Below, in pieces: positions 36,386-49,500 of a DNA stretch of 64,000 nt. A program made the position numbers and the translations under genes. The number at the start of each line of letters is the position of its first letter. Position 1 is the first letter of the stretch. Origin of the DNA: Brienomyrus brachyistius (lineage: Eukaryota > Chordata > Actinopteri > Osteoglossiformes > Mormyridae); NCBI RefSeq assembly GCF_023856365.1, contig NC_064533.1, positions 32,350,118 through 32,414,117 of the forward strand, in the 5' to 3' direction. A model generated the notes under the pieces. The model worked only from the letters and a program-made list of their open reading frames with translations. It had not been told where the DNA came from and did not search any database.

Positions 36386-36504
36386 TGCTGAATGCGCTGC
36401 AGAGGCAGCGGGAGCAGATCCTCCAGAGTCGTGTTGCGGAACTCGGGCCTCGACTCCTGGAGCTTCTTGAAGCGGCGAAAAGCCTTGTTTTTTTTCAGCG
36501 TCAT
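36386..36504 (-). CDS. arhgef39: arhgef39 exon 4: DH domain, middle
   Basis: This encodes MTLKKNKAFRRFKKLQESRP, then EFRNTTLEDLLPLPLQRIQ, residues about 122-160. The human protein reads LKKNKGFRRFVRLQEGRPEF and LQDLLPLPLQRLQ, so the identity is clear. It contains the DH signature PLPLQR, part of the surface that opens the nucleotide pocket of Rho GTPases. The acceptor ccctaaacag and donor cagca|gtgagt are consensus. It begins in phase 0 and ends two bases into a Gln codon. Confidence 0.97.
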
Positions 36505-37869
36505 CTGTTTAGGGGGGGAGGGTCTTACACTGCTGATCAGGAAGTCATTAGTGCTACACACACGCACACAGACGTACAGGAACACGTGCAGGTGTGAAGC
36601 CTGCCGTCTGACATCACGCACCGGCTGCCGCTTCAAGCTCTTACTGGCGCTATTTACGGGCTGGTTCTGAGTCACCCGCTCCGGCGCCTCACTGAGCCAA
36701 GAGCAGGATAAAAGGCAGCCCAAAACCGACAGAAACTCGACGGACCCACACAACGTGACTGACATCCCTCCAAATCGTCGACCAATCGCTACATTATCTC
36801 TCAAAAACAACTGAAAGTTGCATCTCAGGCTAACCCTAACTTTCAGGCCCGGATGCTGCGGACCAGCACTTCCAGAAGCCTCCATTAATTGGGCGGCAGC
36901 GCATTATCATGCGAGGCGACAGAGGCGAAGGTTGAAAAGGACGGGGCGACTCCTCGCTGTCACATCGCCGCAATTATGCGGCGCCGTGTTCCGACAATTA
37001 CGTTTATGTAGAGCCAGTGGTGAAATCGATGTAACTTGCGCAGCTAGTCCTTAATCAATGGGGTCGGTCAATTTGCTGCGACCACATCCTTCTTCTTAAT
37101 TAAGACAGTGATATCGCGGAGGCCCAGGGGCTCAAATAGATAAAGCGGTACAGAGGTCACAGAGCCGACTCGCGGGTCATTCTGGACGTCCGGCTGACAG
37201 CTTCGTCTTATTTGGGCCATTCGGTGGGGTCCTGTCACGCAGGACCTGGGAGCGGAGCACGGCGGCCAGGAACACTAACGAGCGGCCCGATTCCCCAGCA
37301 CGGGCAATCGGATCGGCATGGTCGCGAGGCTCCGTAATGAGATGCGGAAGTTGGACTCCAGTGAGACAGTTTAGCCTTTCTGGAGGCGTGAGCCCGGGCC
37401 ATGATCAGACGCTTAGCCTTTCCGACGGAGGGACGGGCGGATGCACATCGCCAGACTGTCATAACCAAAATGGCACACAAGATGGAGAGGCCTGTTTGAG
37501 ATGCGGCCGGCCCAGAACCAAATGGGAACGAATAGCCCGGCATCCAGAAAGGCCTGAACTTCACATTAGTGACTGAGAGAACAGCAGCACCAAAAAATAG
37601 TTACTATATATGAATAATCGATGGTGTCTGCTTTCTGAGTAAGACAGCATATCAGTGACCTAATGACCTGCAGTTTAGGGACATTAAACGCTACACACAG
37701 AGGGACCCACAGAAACGTGCAACAAATGATTAACGACGGGGATGGCGCTCCGGGCACGAGGTGCTTGGACTATGTTCCAGTAGTTTCCAAGGAAGATGGC
37801 AGAAGCTTCACCCGAAAAGGAGCAAACGGAAGCCGGGATTTCCGCTGCACTATCTGGAGGAAACCGCAC
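36505..37869 (-). other. arhgef39: arhgef39 intron 3
   Basis: Fairly GC-rich with no recognised repeat. ORFs such as 37235-37564 on the minus strand have no domain, splice support or homology that I can see, and are not called. Confidence 0.6.
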
Positions 37870-37990
37870 CTGGAGAACTTTGTTGGCGTTATGGATGTTG
37901 TCGACGTAAATCGTGTAGTGATTCAAGTGCTGGCAGAATCTTTCGAAACCGGGGCCAAACATCCCGTCTTCCACGTAGGCCAGTAACGTC
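37870..37990 (-). CDS. arhgef39: arhgef39 exon 3: DH domain
   Basis: This encodes TLLAYVEDGMFGPGFERFCQ, then HLNHYTIYVDNIHNANKVLQ, residues about 82-121. The human counterpart is ELLPYLEGGCWGQGLEGFCR, then HLELYNQFAANSERSQTTLQ. The block FCQHLNHYTIYVDN corresponds to the conserved Y-x-x-Y-x-x-N region of DH domains. The acceptor tttctgcag and donor ctccag|gtgcgg fit. The first base completes a Gln codon from exon 2 and the last codon is whole. Confidence 0.96.
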
Positions 37991-40900
37991 CTGCAGAAAG
38001 GCAGATGGGGTACAGGAACTCAGCCAACTTATCAACATCGGGGGAGGGGAAGAAATTAATAAACAAACAGCGCCTGCACGGTATCTATGGCGACTACAGT
38101 GGCATGTAGGGAGCATGTCATCTCGACAAATAAGTGGTGGTTCTGCACGGGGTCCATTATCTTTAATGGTGCTTCTTTCAATTAGACGCTTAAAAATAAG
38201 AGTCAGTCCTTTTTTGATTTTCACACGGAACCTCGCTCCGCGGCGTGGCACCCCAAAGCCAGGCGTTAGTGGGGGGGTGAGGCAGAAAAACTGAAAGAAA
38301 CACAACAGCAGGCTGTTTTCTCCCAGCTGACATGTTTATCAAGCAGCAGACAGTGGGCACGGGAACTTTCCGGTGCAGGAGTGTTTGCCGAACCTGGGAA
38401 CAAAGGCACATCAAAGGGGGGAGCGCCGCAGTCGATCCGCCTGTCAGCCACGTTACTCTAACATGGATAAATGGGGAATTCGTCGGGATGTTGACACTCG
38501 CAACGAGCTTATTATCTAAACTTGGAATCACATGCGCGCGCCAACCCACTTCCTAACAATGTTCCCTGGGACTTCAGATGTTTAGAGAAGGTGCACTTTT
38601 GCGGTGAAGTTGATTTAAATAGATTTTAATGAAGTTGCCCGCCACGGTAGCCTCCGTTCGTAATCAGGAGATGTCAGCGGAGCGGCGAGAGCGCTAACGA
38701 GGGCAAAGGGCAGGAGGAAAACTGCATTTCCGGGTTTTCCTGCAGCTGGAGGCTATTATGATAAAAATAAAAACACAAGTTATATATATATATTTTTTTT
38801 TTTTAAACTTTTTTAGGGCAATTAAATTCCTTGCCGTAAGGAAGGCTGTAAAAACAGCATTAATATTCCTTTAGCATCACGCTAATGCACATTAATTCTT
38901 TGTGGATGCAAAACCCGGAGGGGGTTCAGTCACTGACGGTATGGTTTGGGTCGGCCGGAACGCGAGGATGCCGATTATTGACGTCAGTGGCGGTGAACAT
39001 GATCCGGGGAACAATCAGACACTGGGAGGTTTTATTAGGCCACGTAGCATTTAAACGGCTAACGATGCTAGTCAGCTCGTGTTTACAGGAGAAGGGAGGC
39101 CCTCTGGCAAGCCTCTTACCGTCACTGTCAGGGCGAGCGGCGGGTGGCAGCCACCACATCCTAGGGACGACCTGTAACTTTACCGCACCTGACACACGGG
39201 GTCACGGCACTTTGCTTAAAATGTCAGGATAAACATCATCGATTATGTCTCGTCTTGGAACACAAGATGACGCACACAGCGCAAACATTATAATTTACAA
39301 ACAAAAGCAAAATCTTGGCTTGCTCTTAAGAAGGAGGCATTTTCATTAAAATAAGCAGCTAATAAATGTCTGTCATTTTAGTGCCATTTTCGTAAACATC
39401 AAAACATCTTTCAGTTTTCAGTTTTTTTTTCTCCTTATTTTTTCTCCTGCAAGTGGCCATATTTTTTTAAATAAAAAGCTGTGAGCAAGAAAGCTCATTT
39501 TACACATGAGAACTTGTACTCTGACCCGACATGATGCAACACGATGACCCTTAAACCGCTAAAAAAAACACACACAACACGAGCGGCACAAGAACCCAAG
39601 AGAACCGCGGAGCGCTGAACCGGAGCGGGTCTGGAACCAAATTAATTTTTTGTACCAGGCACCTTAAAGACACTCAATTACGCTGTAATTTTATTCAACA
39701 TTTCTCATAGTGACAAGGATCGGCTTCTGACATGTGGGATAGTATTTGATCTATTTTCAAACCACATTTACTCTCATTAAGAAACCCCCAGACGCGTTCT
39801 TTCAGAATATTTATTTTTCAAATACTTTTTGAAATTGTGCTACTTACTTGATAAAATGACAACACTTTCAAGTTCTTTATTATAGTTTGCTATGGAGCAG
39901 CCACCCAATTATCGCCGCCTGCTATCGGGAGCTGTGTCCCCAAACTCCTCGAGCCGCCGTAATGATGATGTACAGCATCGCTGTATCAATACATTCAAAT
40001 AAACATTTCATTAAGGCACCGCAGTACCGAAACCGCAATTCACTCGAGCCGCCCCGATCCCTGTCGCAATCACAAACCAGGATAAACGTAAACAGAAAAA
40101 TAAAAACTGCAAATAAAAATCAAAGCCCTATCAAACTACAGGCCGTGGCCTCGTCTCCGGAGCGTTTTGCTTAAGCCTTCTGAACTCGGGTTTCTCTGAC
40201 GGGGAGGGGACTTTTCTCCTCAGATTATTAGTATTATTTTTCGTGCCCCAACTCAGTGCATTACGAATCTCGCAGAAATGTTACGGCTCATTCCCCCCGA
40301 TCATGCGTGCGATGTCACCGTGTTCGCCTACAAACAGGACTTAGTGGAAATTAATGGCGGGTGTGGTAGGGGAGTGGAATCTCAATTTAATTCCATGCGG
40401 CATGGCGAGACGGGAAAGATGAATGTCGATAGGGGACTTTATTCTTCGCGGGAGAACGGAGTGGTTTCTTATGTCGGCCAAGGATTTAAATACATATGCA
40501 TATGCAGCCACCAGAGGAAAAAGGAATTGTATATTTGTTTTGAATGTTGTTTCATTCTTTATTTATGTTAGGAAAAAGTCAGCGAGGATTTTAAGAAACG
40601 GTCTATAATCAAGGAACAAACATCTAAGCTTGCCGACTTCTAAGCAGCTAGACGCGCAGATGTTTTAAACTGTCACAGGGCAAAGGGTCTCTCCTTAGAG
40701 CTGTGAGACCCCCCCGTAGAGACCCCCCCCCCCCCCCGTAGCTCGTGAATGAAGCTCACATTGTGCCAAGCAAGCAGCCAAAACCTTTTTGTTATTCCTG
40801 TTTTTCCTTATACGTGGAACGTGAGTATCGGAGCATGCCGATCGCCGGTTCATTTCCCCCGCTTTCACGGGCAGAACTGTCAGCCGCCGTCCGTCTCGCT

Positions 40901-41307
40901 CGGAAGGCTAGCGCCTCCCAATTTGTCATTTAAGCCACAAGCCAGGTGTGATTTGCACGTGAGCGGAGCGTGCCGTGGAGCTCGATCCTGCAAGAGGGAC
41001 ACACCTTACGTACAGACGCCACACAGAAGCCGGTTGTGTTTGATAACGTGGCAATTAACGGCCAGATAAGGGAATGAATGGCCAACATCACCCCAAGCTT
41101 TCGCTTCAAATGGCCGGGCCCAATCTTTAGTATCGACCGAGCGGCTCAATTTATGGGCCACTTTGAGGCAGTCAAATGGCGCTTATCGGCCTTGCTCGAA
41201 CAAGGGGGGGGGGGGGGGTCTGCTTACCAGCGTCTCGGCGCAACACTTTGTTTCTGCATTTCTCCCAGCTTCCATGCAACAAAAGGTGCCAAACTCTCCC
41301 TCTAAAC

Positions 41308-41484
41308 CAGGGGTCTCCAACTCCAGTCCTGGGGAGCCCCAGCCCTGCACATTTTGAGGTTTCCTCTCATGTAACACACCTGATTAAACTTCTCTACTAA
41401 TTACCACCAATTTCTTGAGTTGAATCATGTGTGGTGGAACAGGGAGAGAGCTAAGCTCTGCAGGACAACAGTTAGAGACCCCTG
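41308..41484. mobile_element. hAT-like MITE with 8-bp target duplication
   Basis: The termini caggggtctccaactcc and gttagagacccctg form the inverted repeat. Flanking octamers ctctaaac (41300-41307) and ccctagac (41485-41492) match at six of eight positions, a slightly decayed hAT-type target duplication. The interior carries cacacctgattaaac. Confidence 0.85.
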
Positions 41485-41837
41485 CCCTAGACACAGGGCT
41501 GACTCAAAAATACACAAAATCTCCCTCTTTCCCAGTTAGCTAATCACTAAAAGTCAGTTTATGATAGCCAGAGATTCCCTATCCTCAGACGTCCACCACA
41601 GCACGACAAAGAGAAAGTAGGCGCTCATTCAATTACATATGGTTTGCAACTCAATCCCTAATCCATCGTAGTTCCTAAAATTAGGCAAATCTGTCCCCTG
41701 GTGACCAGCAACACATAACATCATGATGTAAGTGAAGAAGCGAACATGAGGCAGCCATAGAAAGAGTGTGCTCACGTAACTATGAACTAGAAGAACAAAA
41801 GCATAGCACTGGAAGAGATGGATTGACTGTAACCTTC

Positions 41838-42073
41838 GGGGCAGTGTGTGGCAAAGGTGATGTGCCTGTAATCAGAAGGTCGCCGGTTGAAACCCAGCCT
41901 GGGCACATCTGCGGATCCTTGACCGAGGCCCTTAACCCCCAGCTCCCTGGGCAGCACTACAGGTGGCTGCCCTTCGCGGACAGCTTACTCTACAAAGACC
42001 ACGTTGAGGGAGGCGTAAAAGACAATTTAGTACCAATTATTAGTAGATCAATAAAGTATCAACTATTATTATG
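41838..42073 (+). mobile_element. tRNA-derived SINE, second family
   Basis: It opens with ggggcagtgtgtggcaaagg. It has a B-box-like ggttgaaaccc near 41885, then gaccgaggcccttaaccccc. It ends with atcaataaagtatcaac and a (tat)n tail, typical of a SINE sharing a LINE-type tail. The start of a related copy is at 63820. Confidence 0.75.
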
Positions 42074-42629
42074 ATCTACATCGTAATCGATTACATTATC
42101 AGGCGGAAGACGTGCATGTCACTGAAACTTCACATGGCTAAAGCGCTCCATCGCCCTAAACTATATCCCATAGTTTTTCTCTTTCTGGTCACCTCTAGCC
42201 ATTTGTAGCTTCTTCAGAATCCACGACGACTCCTGACACTTCATGGAGCACATTTGCCCACTATTAGGTTGCACACAGGACATGCAGGTCTCCACACGTG
42301 TGCAGCAGAGGTACAGCTCAAACCAGAGATCTGAAGTTCACAACACCACCACAATAGTCGGCAGGAACAAACACAGCCCAAAAAAAAGCGGCAGTGAGTG
42401 TGCATGCACGGAAGCTTCCGGAGCAAATCAAGAGAAACCGTTATGTCCGGCAAATGCCGCACTTATCGATTTTTGTGTATCTTGTTTATGCAAACCATTA
42501 AAACGAACTAGCTAACCTGAAAGTTCATTCGCACTTCATTAATATGTAAGTCTCCAATTAATGTTTTTTTTGCCAACCCACCCCCCTCCTAAGAATAAAT
42601 ATTGTGTAAATTATTTAAAGGATACTTAC

Positions 42630-42724
42630 TGGTTTAGTGAATGAATGGCTTTAATTGAGCTGAAGATGCTTTCTCTAATGTCCTGCCTCAGGGTTCCTTT
42701 GGCTTTCAGGATCTCGACAAAGTA
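42630..42724 (-). CDS. arhgef39: arhgef39 exon 2: DH domain start
   Basis: This encodes YFVEILKAKGTLRQDIRESI and FSSIKAIHSLN, residues about 50-80. The human protein has YFLGILKAKGTLRPPERQAL and FGSWELIYGAS at this place. The acceptor gttcttttag and donor acca|gtaagt are strong. It begins at a whole codon and ends two bases into Gln. The LKAKGTL block is diagnostic within the family. Confidence 0.96.
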
Positions 42725-43410
42725 CTAAAAGAACGAAGGAGAGAGGAGGGGATAATTGAATGTCTTTGACGTTTTGCATACATCCCGCCATCTCCGAGGC
42801 CACCATCACACACGGGAGCTGCTGGAGGAAGCAGAAAGCGGAGGAAGGCGTCCATCAGCCGCGGTGCCTCAATTACTCTTAATGCTTTAATCTGTGATGC
42901 AAATTTAATGTAGGCTTACTAGAAGGGTGGGAAATAAAGCACTGAATACGAAATGGAAAGATTTCAAATCCCATTAATAATAAAGACAATGTTCCATGAT
43001 GTATCCCCCTTATAATTCACTGCTCAGTTCAAATCATGCAACACCCGTGATAAAAACAGCAGTAGTGAGATCTAGGGCTCAAGCAGAATAAGGATTAATA
43101 TTGAAGCAGAATAAGCTTCACAATAAACATGACGCCTCAGGTAAGGTCTGAGAAGGCTGTAGAAACACAGGAAAAAAGACAGGAAACTGCCAGGAGGGTC
43201 GTGAACTCTGAACTACGCCGGGTTTCTGTTGCATAAGAGGCTGTAACGTGTGTGATCTGGCAGTCACAGGGGGCCGTGTTGGGGGCGTCTATGACCATGC
43301 TGAAAATGTGTCAGCGGCTGGGAAGCAGGACTCTAAAAGGATTATGGGAAATGAGGGCAGGGAGGAGCGGCTCGAAGGGTAGGGGGGGTTGACCCCCAGG
43401 TGACGCTGAC
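42725..43410 (-). other. arhgef39: arhgef39 intron between coding exons 1 and 2
   Basis: A 686-bp intron with no recognised repeat or gene. Confidence 0.8.
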
Positions 43411-43577
43411 CGTATTGACTAGCTCCAGCTGGTGGCAGTAGCGCTGCTCGGTACGGACCAGTTCCCGGCCCGTGCGGGCCCGCTTCCTCTCCCAGCGCTC
43501 CTGCTGCTCCCGAACGCCGCTCGAGGGTGGCCCGGTGGGCGCCGGCGCCAGGCTCATGGCGAGATGACGAAGGGGAC
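43411..43577 (-). CDS. arhgef39: arhgef39 first coding exon (coding from 43557)
   Basis: The exon begins after the acceptor gattttctag (43578-43579) and ends at acg|gtcagc, a weak but usable donor. The chosen start is the ATG at 43557-43555 (cgccATGA context), giving MSLAPAPTGPPSSGVREQQE, then RWERKRARTGRELVRTEQRY and CHQLELVNT. Human ARHGEF39 has VQEQRARWERKRACTARELL, then TERRYQEQLGLV. The block ELVRTEQRYCHQLELV is the DH conserved region 1, which contains the Glu that contacts switch I of the GTPase. An upstream in-frame ATG at 43617 lies on the intron side of the acceptor and is not used. The product activates Rho-family GTPases in the cytoplasm; the human gene is linked to cell migration and proliferation. 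Confidence 0.93.
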
Positions 43578-46500
43578 CTAGAAAATCTATGACAGATAGA
43601 AGAGGCACGCAAACCACGTCATATTAACGTCACCTTCTATGCTTTATACAGCTAGATATTTAATGAAAGTGAGAACTTTGCTCAACGGTACAACAGCCAA
43701 ACCTGTCTGAAGATATGAACTGCCAAACCTCAGGTTTAAGTCCACATGCCAGCAAGCAAAGGCCAAATCCGGTACGCCCCAATATACACACTACAGTCTG
43801 GAAACTGTTTATTTCTAGTTTCTTATAACATATCTCTAAGCAAAGAAGAGCAATCATTTTAAAGCCTTTGCATGGCCATGTACGATACATATTAACGGCC
43901 TGTCCCATTAAAAGGGATGCTGTCATTAATTAATCACAGCATTCTGCACAGAGCCATACAGGAAAGAGTGACTCTCGGAGTCTGTACATCACAAATGAAG
44001 GGGCCAATGACGTCGCAGCTCGCGTGCCGCGAGGGACTGGGATCAAACACCTGACAGGAAGCATGTCGCGCCTCACTGACGATAACGAGTGGCGGACGAA
44101 GAGGAAGGCGGGAGAACAAAGCCACATTGCTAGTCTCAGCGCTCCCGCGAGTCGAGGAAAGTCTTTCAGCTCCAGGAATAGGAGGACGCCTTTACCATCA
44201 TCATGCACTACATCTCTGGACACCTACAGAACTATCCTCATTCACCAAACTCACACCAGAGAGGCCGGGCGTGTGCACCACCAGCCGCACCCCTGTCCTC
44301 TCTGCCCCTCCCCTTATCATTAAGCAGAAGACTAAAGCACGAGCAGGACCAAGGGACCCCATCAGTAACGCCAACCTCACCCCGGTGCGGCCATGACTGA
44401 AGGCTGGATCACTGAGCCCGGAATGGATTAGAGACGGTTTTATGGGACAGAACAGTCAGGACGGCTGATACAGGCCCCCCATGTCAGGCCTGCCAGCCGC
44501 TGGGAGGAATATCTGCAAGCAATATTTCAACAAAGAACTGGGTTTACGTTTGTTTAAAAAAGATTAGCCTTTTTTTCTCTTTAATAACTGTTCTTGCACT
44601 GAAGCTAAAAGGCAGTATAAAGGATAAGAAATGCAAAGCCAGTCCCCCCCCCAAGGAAAAATACAGCGAGACCGCAGCACACCAGGTCGACCAGCAGGAG
44701 GCAGACTCGGGCCAGAGAGAATGTGCAAGAAAAGGAAAAAACAAAAACAATTCCCTGTCAGACGTCGACTCATTGCAGGATGCAATGAGTACAATGGATG
44801 GGTGTGACAATTACACAAGGGACAATTAAGAAGTGCTTCGAAAAATTACCAAAAAAAAAAAAATCCAAGACTTATTTGCGCATGAAAGGCTTGCAAATGT
44901 TAAACACGTCCACGTGGGTTTAGGGGGCGCCGGTGAGCGGGCAGGACGCTCCCTTACACATTACTCATTATGAGCGTAATGGGAAAACAAGATCTGAGAT
45001 TTGTAGCTGTCTGAAGCAGGCGGTTGTGCGCAGGCCTGGATAATCCATCATGAAATATTAATGCGGGGGCCCAAAAAGGCACCTCAGTGGGCCTGGGGGG
45101 GGGGGAACGTGTGTGTTTGTGTGCGGATAACGCGGTTTAAAGGGCTCCGACACCCACTGGAGCGGGCTGCAGATACCGTGCTCCTGACTAGGCGGCGGGC
45201 CGGCGCATTCAGTCCGGGTACGGCATGGGGAACAAATTAGGGGTGTAATTAGCGCGCAAGATCCTTTGCGATAACATTAAATCAATCACACCCAACACCC
45301 AACCCTGAAACACAAACATGGAGGGGGGCTTTAAACAATTCATTAGCTTCGCAGGTGCTATAATGCATTCAGATTGGGTGCTAGCACAGGGGTGCCGAGC
45401 ACACAGCTCTCTCAGGGGTACAGTACACCCCCTCCAGAGACATTTAGGTTAGCGGGTAATAAATAAACCGATTAATCAGATTTTTAAAAAGTGCTCACAG
45501 GTATTAGTGATTAAACCAACTGTGGTCCGGAGAGAGGCTGGGGCAGCTGGGTGAGAACCGGCCCACACTCATAGCTACGTGATTCACGGCCTCTTCATGC
45601 ACCGCGCTCAGCAAGGAACCGACTGCCCGCCCGCACGGTGGAGCCTTCCAGACCATGCTTTCAACACATCCCTCTAACCTTGCTCACAAATTGTTTTACG
45701 GATGAAACACACTTTCGCCATTTACAATAAAAACTGCACACTTTTGTGCAAGCATCTCATATCCTACACAGTCAAACATTTAAAATTAGGTTAATCCGAA
45801 AAGGAAGGTACAAAAAACATGCATATTTATAATTTAATACATTTCTGCATTATGTGTTAAACTGATTTATAATCTATCAGCGGAATCACTTTGTTTTGGT
45901 CTGAACTGACATGATTCCATCATTATCTTGTAGCGGGTGGATTTAATGAAGGAGCTGGGGTTAGCCCTTAGCAACAAGCTAACGCTGCCAAGTTCCAGCC
46001 GCTCTGCTGGGTGGATGGATACGTGCAGACGCCGGGGGGGGGGGGGGGGATTTGCAGCGGGGCCTTGTTTATCGCTGCTAATTGGCACCACCCGGGCAGC
46101 ACGGCAGCCCCTGCCTGGCCTCAATTAGCAGCAGGGAGACGCATCCCCAGGCAGGGCGTCAGCGCTGAGGGCCGGGGGCCCCCTCTGCAAGATGGCCGAA
46201 AAGGTTAACAGCCGACAGCCTCCTCAGAAAGGACGCCGCCCCCCCGCTTCCCAAAAAAACCCGCTGGAGCCGTTCCCTACAGCTACAGGGATCGAGCCGC
46301 CCCCACCTGTCCACAACCCACACTTCGGCAGTTTGGCCATTTTCTCCCCTGAAATTAAACAAATCAGACTTTCCTTTCCTATTAATGTAGTGCTGACAAT
46401 CACACAGCAAATCTCATGTCTTACATTCACAGAGATTCAGTTTGATGGGGTTTACTTAGTCAGTCTGGGCTGAGGGTTACAGGCCGGGGAAGGGGGGGGC

Positions 46501-49500
46501 TTGAGTCGTGCTTTAGCACATTTACCTGCCTGAGCAGATGCCTCAGAACACTTAAGATAACCGTAGTTTAAGTGACCCCAGCCCTGAGCTCTGCTACCCC
46601 AGCAGCTGGGCCGTCCCACCCGGATCTTCCCCCAAAAACAGCATCCGCCACAAAGCACACAGTCAACAGCCTCCCCCTGCCCCTCGGCGCTAACGGCAAC
46701 CACGCGGATGGCTATCCTGCTCTTGTGCGTTTTTGCGGGAAGCCACGTCTAATTACCGCCTTTATTGCCATACTGCCGATAAGTTGCCTCTAAATTAAGT
46801 GAACGCTTAGGAAGTTAAAACTACTCCCCCTCCCCCGCCAAGCTCGGTGCATTCATTTGTGTAAATAATAAGGGAGAATCTACTATTTGACAGAGTGTGT
46901 CCAATTAGCATTCGTTAGCCTGACCAATTAATACTGGACGAGCCCAAGTTGGTCGAGTTCCCCACTTCTCCGAATGCGACTCCAGCGTCCCCCCGGCAAT
47001 TAATCTAAGCCGAGGGGGGGGGTCCCACTGACGGCAAACAGGTGTTAAGCTGCTACGTGGCAGAAGGGGAATAAACGCCAAGCACTAATCGAGCACTACA
47101 ACAAGCCCAGCACGTGCCTGCAAAGCAATGTTTATGCCCCAAACATCTGGTTGGGTTGTAAAAATATATATAGCGTCATCCTCTTCTTCGGCAGAAACAG
47201 AAAAGTACAGGCCTAGAGCTAAGATGGAACCATCTGTATGCGCAGGAGCGAGCGCCCTTCAGCTCCACATCCCCCGCGCTCGCCAGTGAAAGGCCATCGC
47301 ACGTAAAAAGTAATGGATAACAGGTGCTAAACTGGCGTGCAACTTCTCACAAGATCGTCACAGAGACTTTGTTAGAAGCAAGTTTGGTTTAAGAGAACAG
47401 CCTGCACTCTAACAAGATATCAAAAGGAATGGATTATGGTGGCTTTGTTCATCGGACACCTGTGAGTGCGCGCATCTCAAACGGGAAGTCATACAAACCG
47501 AAAAAGCAGCCTGCTCTACACTGGCAGTACCAATGAATGAACCGGACAGAACTGCATGGTTACGTGTGGGCATGAGTCAGGTGGTCAAGGCTTGTTACTG
47601 ACCCCCCTAAATGTGGATGCGAAACTGCAGAACATAGGGAGCTTGAGCCCACAGGTGACGCTGTGTTCCCTGCGGTCTGGAGCCCTGGAACCCAAGACAG
47701 CGTCTCCCGAAGATAGCAAGCCATGACGTGTCTTCACACGCAAAATTATGCAACCTAGAACAGCATGTGATCTGTGCAGACTCAAACTGGTAGCCGGGGG
47801 GGGCTCCTTTCCAGGTCTGCTGAGGAAACCATCCGCCGCAGATCTTTACTCGCATTCTGCTTTCATTAGCGGGGAACGTAGGAAAGCTGGAAGGTGTCGT
47901 TCCGGGAGTCGGCCGCAGACGCATTCCGCTGTGACCTGCACGTCCTGCGCGTCAATTCCACAGCTGGAGCGACAGTTTTGGCCATGCACCTCCAGTTGGT
48001 TCTTCGTGTGGCTTTTCTCCAGTTACTACTGGACTGTGGGAGGAACTTTTCCCAGGGTGCAGCCTATAACACTAAACAGCCTCTCCGGACAAGCTCTACA
48101 TCACCTGATCACCTCTGCTTCCTCATGATGAGCTTTACTTAGCTGCCATTTTGTCATATGGATCAAATCTCCACCCACACGCCCCACATGACACCCTGTG
48201 CAGGTGAATCAACTACATAGCCTGCTCATATATTCATTACAGCAACTAAAAAGATATAGAGTCCGATATAAAGCTAAGTACAGGTCATTCCTTTACTAAA
48301 CACCATAAATCCCATAACTGCAGACGTTAGAGCCACTGACCACTTAACTCTCTGGAGAACATTTTAGTTGGAAGCTGGGTGAAGTCATGCTGACCTATAA
48401 ACAGTTTTGCATTTTCCCCCCAAGAGAGAGTCACATTTTGGATTTTTGTGTAAATTAGCTGAGCACAGGGCAGCACCTTGGAAGCCATCAGTTGTCATTA
48501 ACCACTCCAAAGTCACTGAGCATGTGCTGGTGAAGCCAGATACTGCATCTGATCCATCCAGAGGCACATGCCACCCCCTCCAGGTCCCGGTCGGCTGCAT
48601 CCACGTCAGGACGCGGCACCGGCAACCTGATCGGGGGGTCATAAACAGCACGCTCATTGGACAGCACACACCGACATGTTACTGTCCGGTGTAATGAGCA
48701 TAAGTGCACACGTGCAAGGATGGTGATGGGAGTGATGTCATCTTCTCACTTGTGCCGCTCACAAGAACAGGCATTTACCCTCCATGTCAGGGCTGCGCAT
48801 TTGTGCACGTCAGGGAAAATCATACCTGGCCTGTGATCCACCTACTGGGAATCACCAATTACCTCACAGAGAACCAAAGTCTCAGTGGTTTATAATTCAC
48901 CCAACAGTACAACAGTAATTTAAAAGAACAACAACTGTCAAACCCCTTTGGGAACTGTGACATTGTGTGGAACTTGTCACCCGAAGCATGCAAGATAAAA
49001 CCTCGATATCTAATCTATGTGGGAGGAGAAAAGAGGCCGTTTGTGTTGAGTGTGACAAAGACGGTTTGCAAGGTGACATGGAAGGGGCATGTTTTGAACC
49101 AGATATTGATAAAATCATAAAGACTCCATGTGGGGCTCATTTAACCCATTACTGGTTGGTTCAACTCTGGTTCTGTGCCCACCTGTCGCAGGGAAAGGAC
49201 AAAAGAGATCCCAATCAATCCCTAGGGGCAGTTGGGAGGAGTGGGGTGCGAATTTCTTTACATCACTGCATCCAAATGAAGTATTTCCTAATCCTGCATT
49301 GATGCAGGAAGCAGATAGATGAGCTGGGCGCCTTTGGGCCGCACATGTACCGCCAAGCAGGGCCAACAGGGCGGTAGCAGCTGCGTTAAAATAGCTCCCC
49401 ACTAATTGATGCCTGGCACCGGGTGCGACTTCAAAAAGAGAGCAGCTGAGCGAGGAGCAGTTTCGGCTTTAATTATGTAGGCCACTTGCTCATCTTTCGG

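Larger units (their letters stand above)
37991..42629 (-). other. arhgef39: arhgef39 intron 2
   Basis: It holds a hAT MITE (41308-41484), a second SINE family (41838-42073), a poly-C run near 40720-40737 and a poly-G run at about 41203-41218. Stretches at 38570-39000 and 40190-40600 are AT-rich with taatta-type cores and no recognised repeats. No second gene was recognised. Confidence 0.55.

Noticed and set aside
43578..43617. Upstream in-frame ATG of arhgef39 at 43617
   Set aside because: It lies on the intron side of a good acceptor (gattttctag) and the added residues have no counterpart in the human protein.
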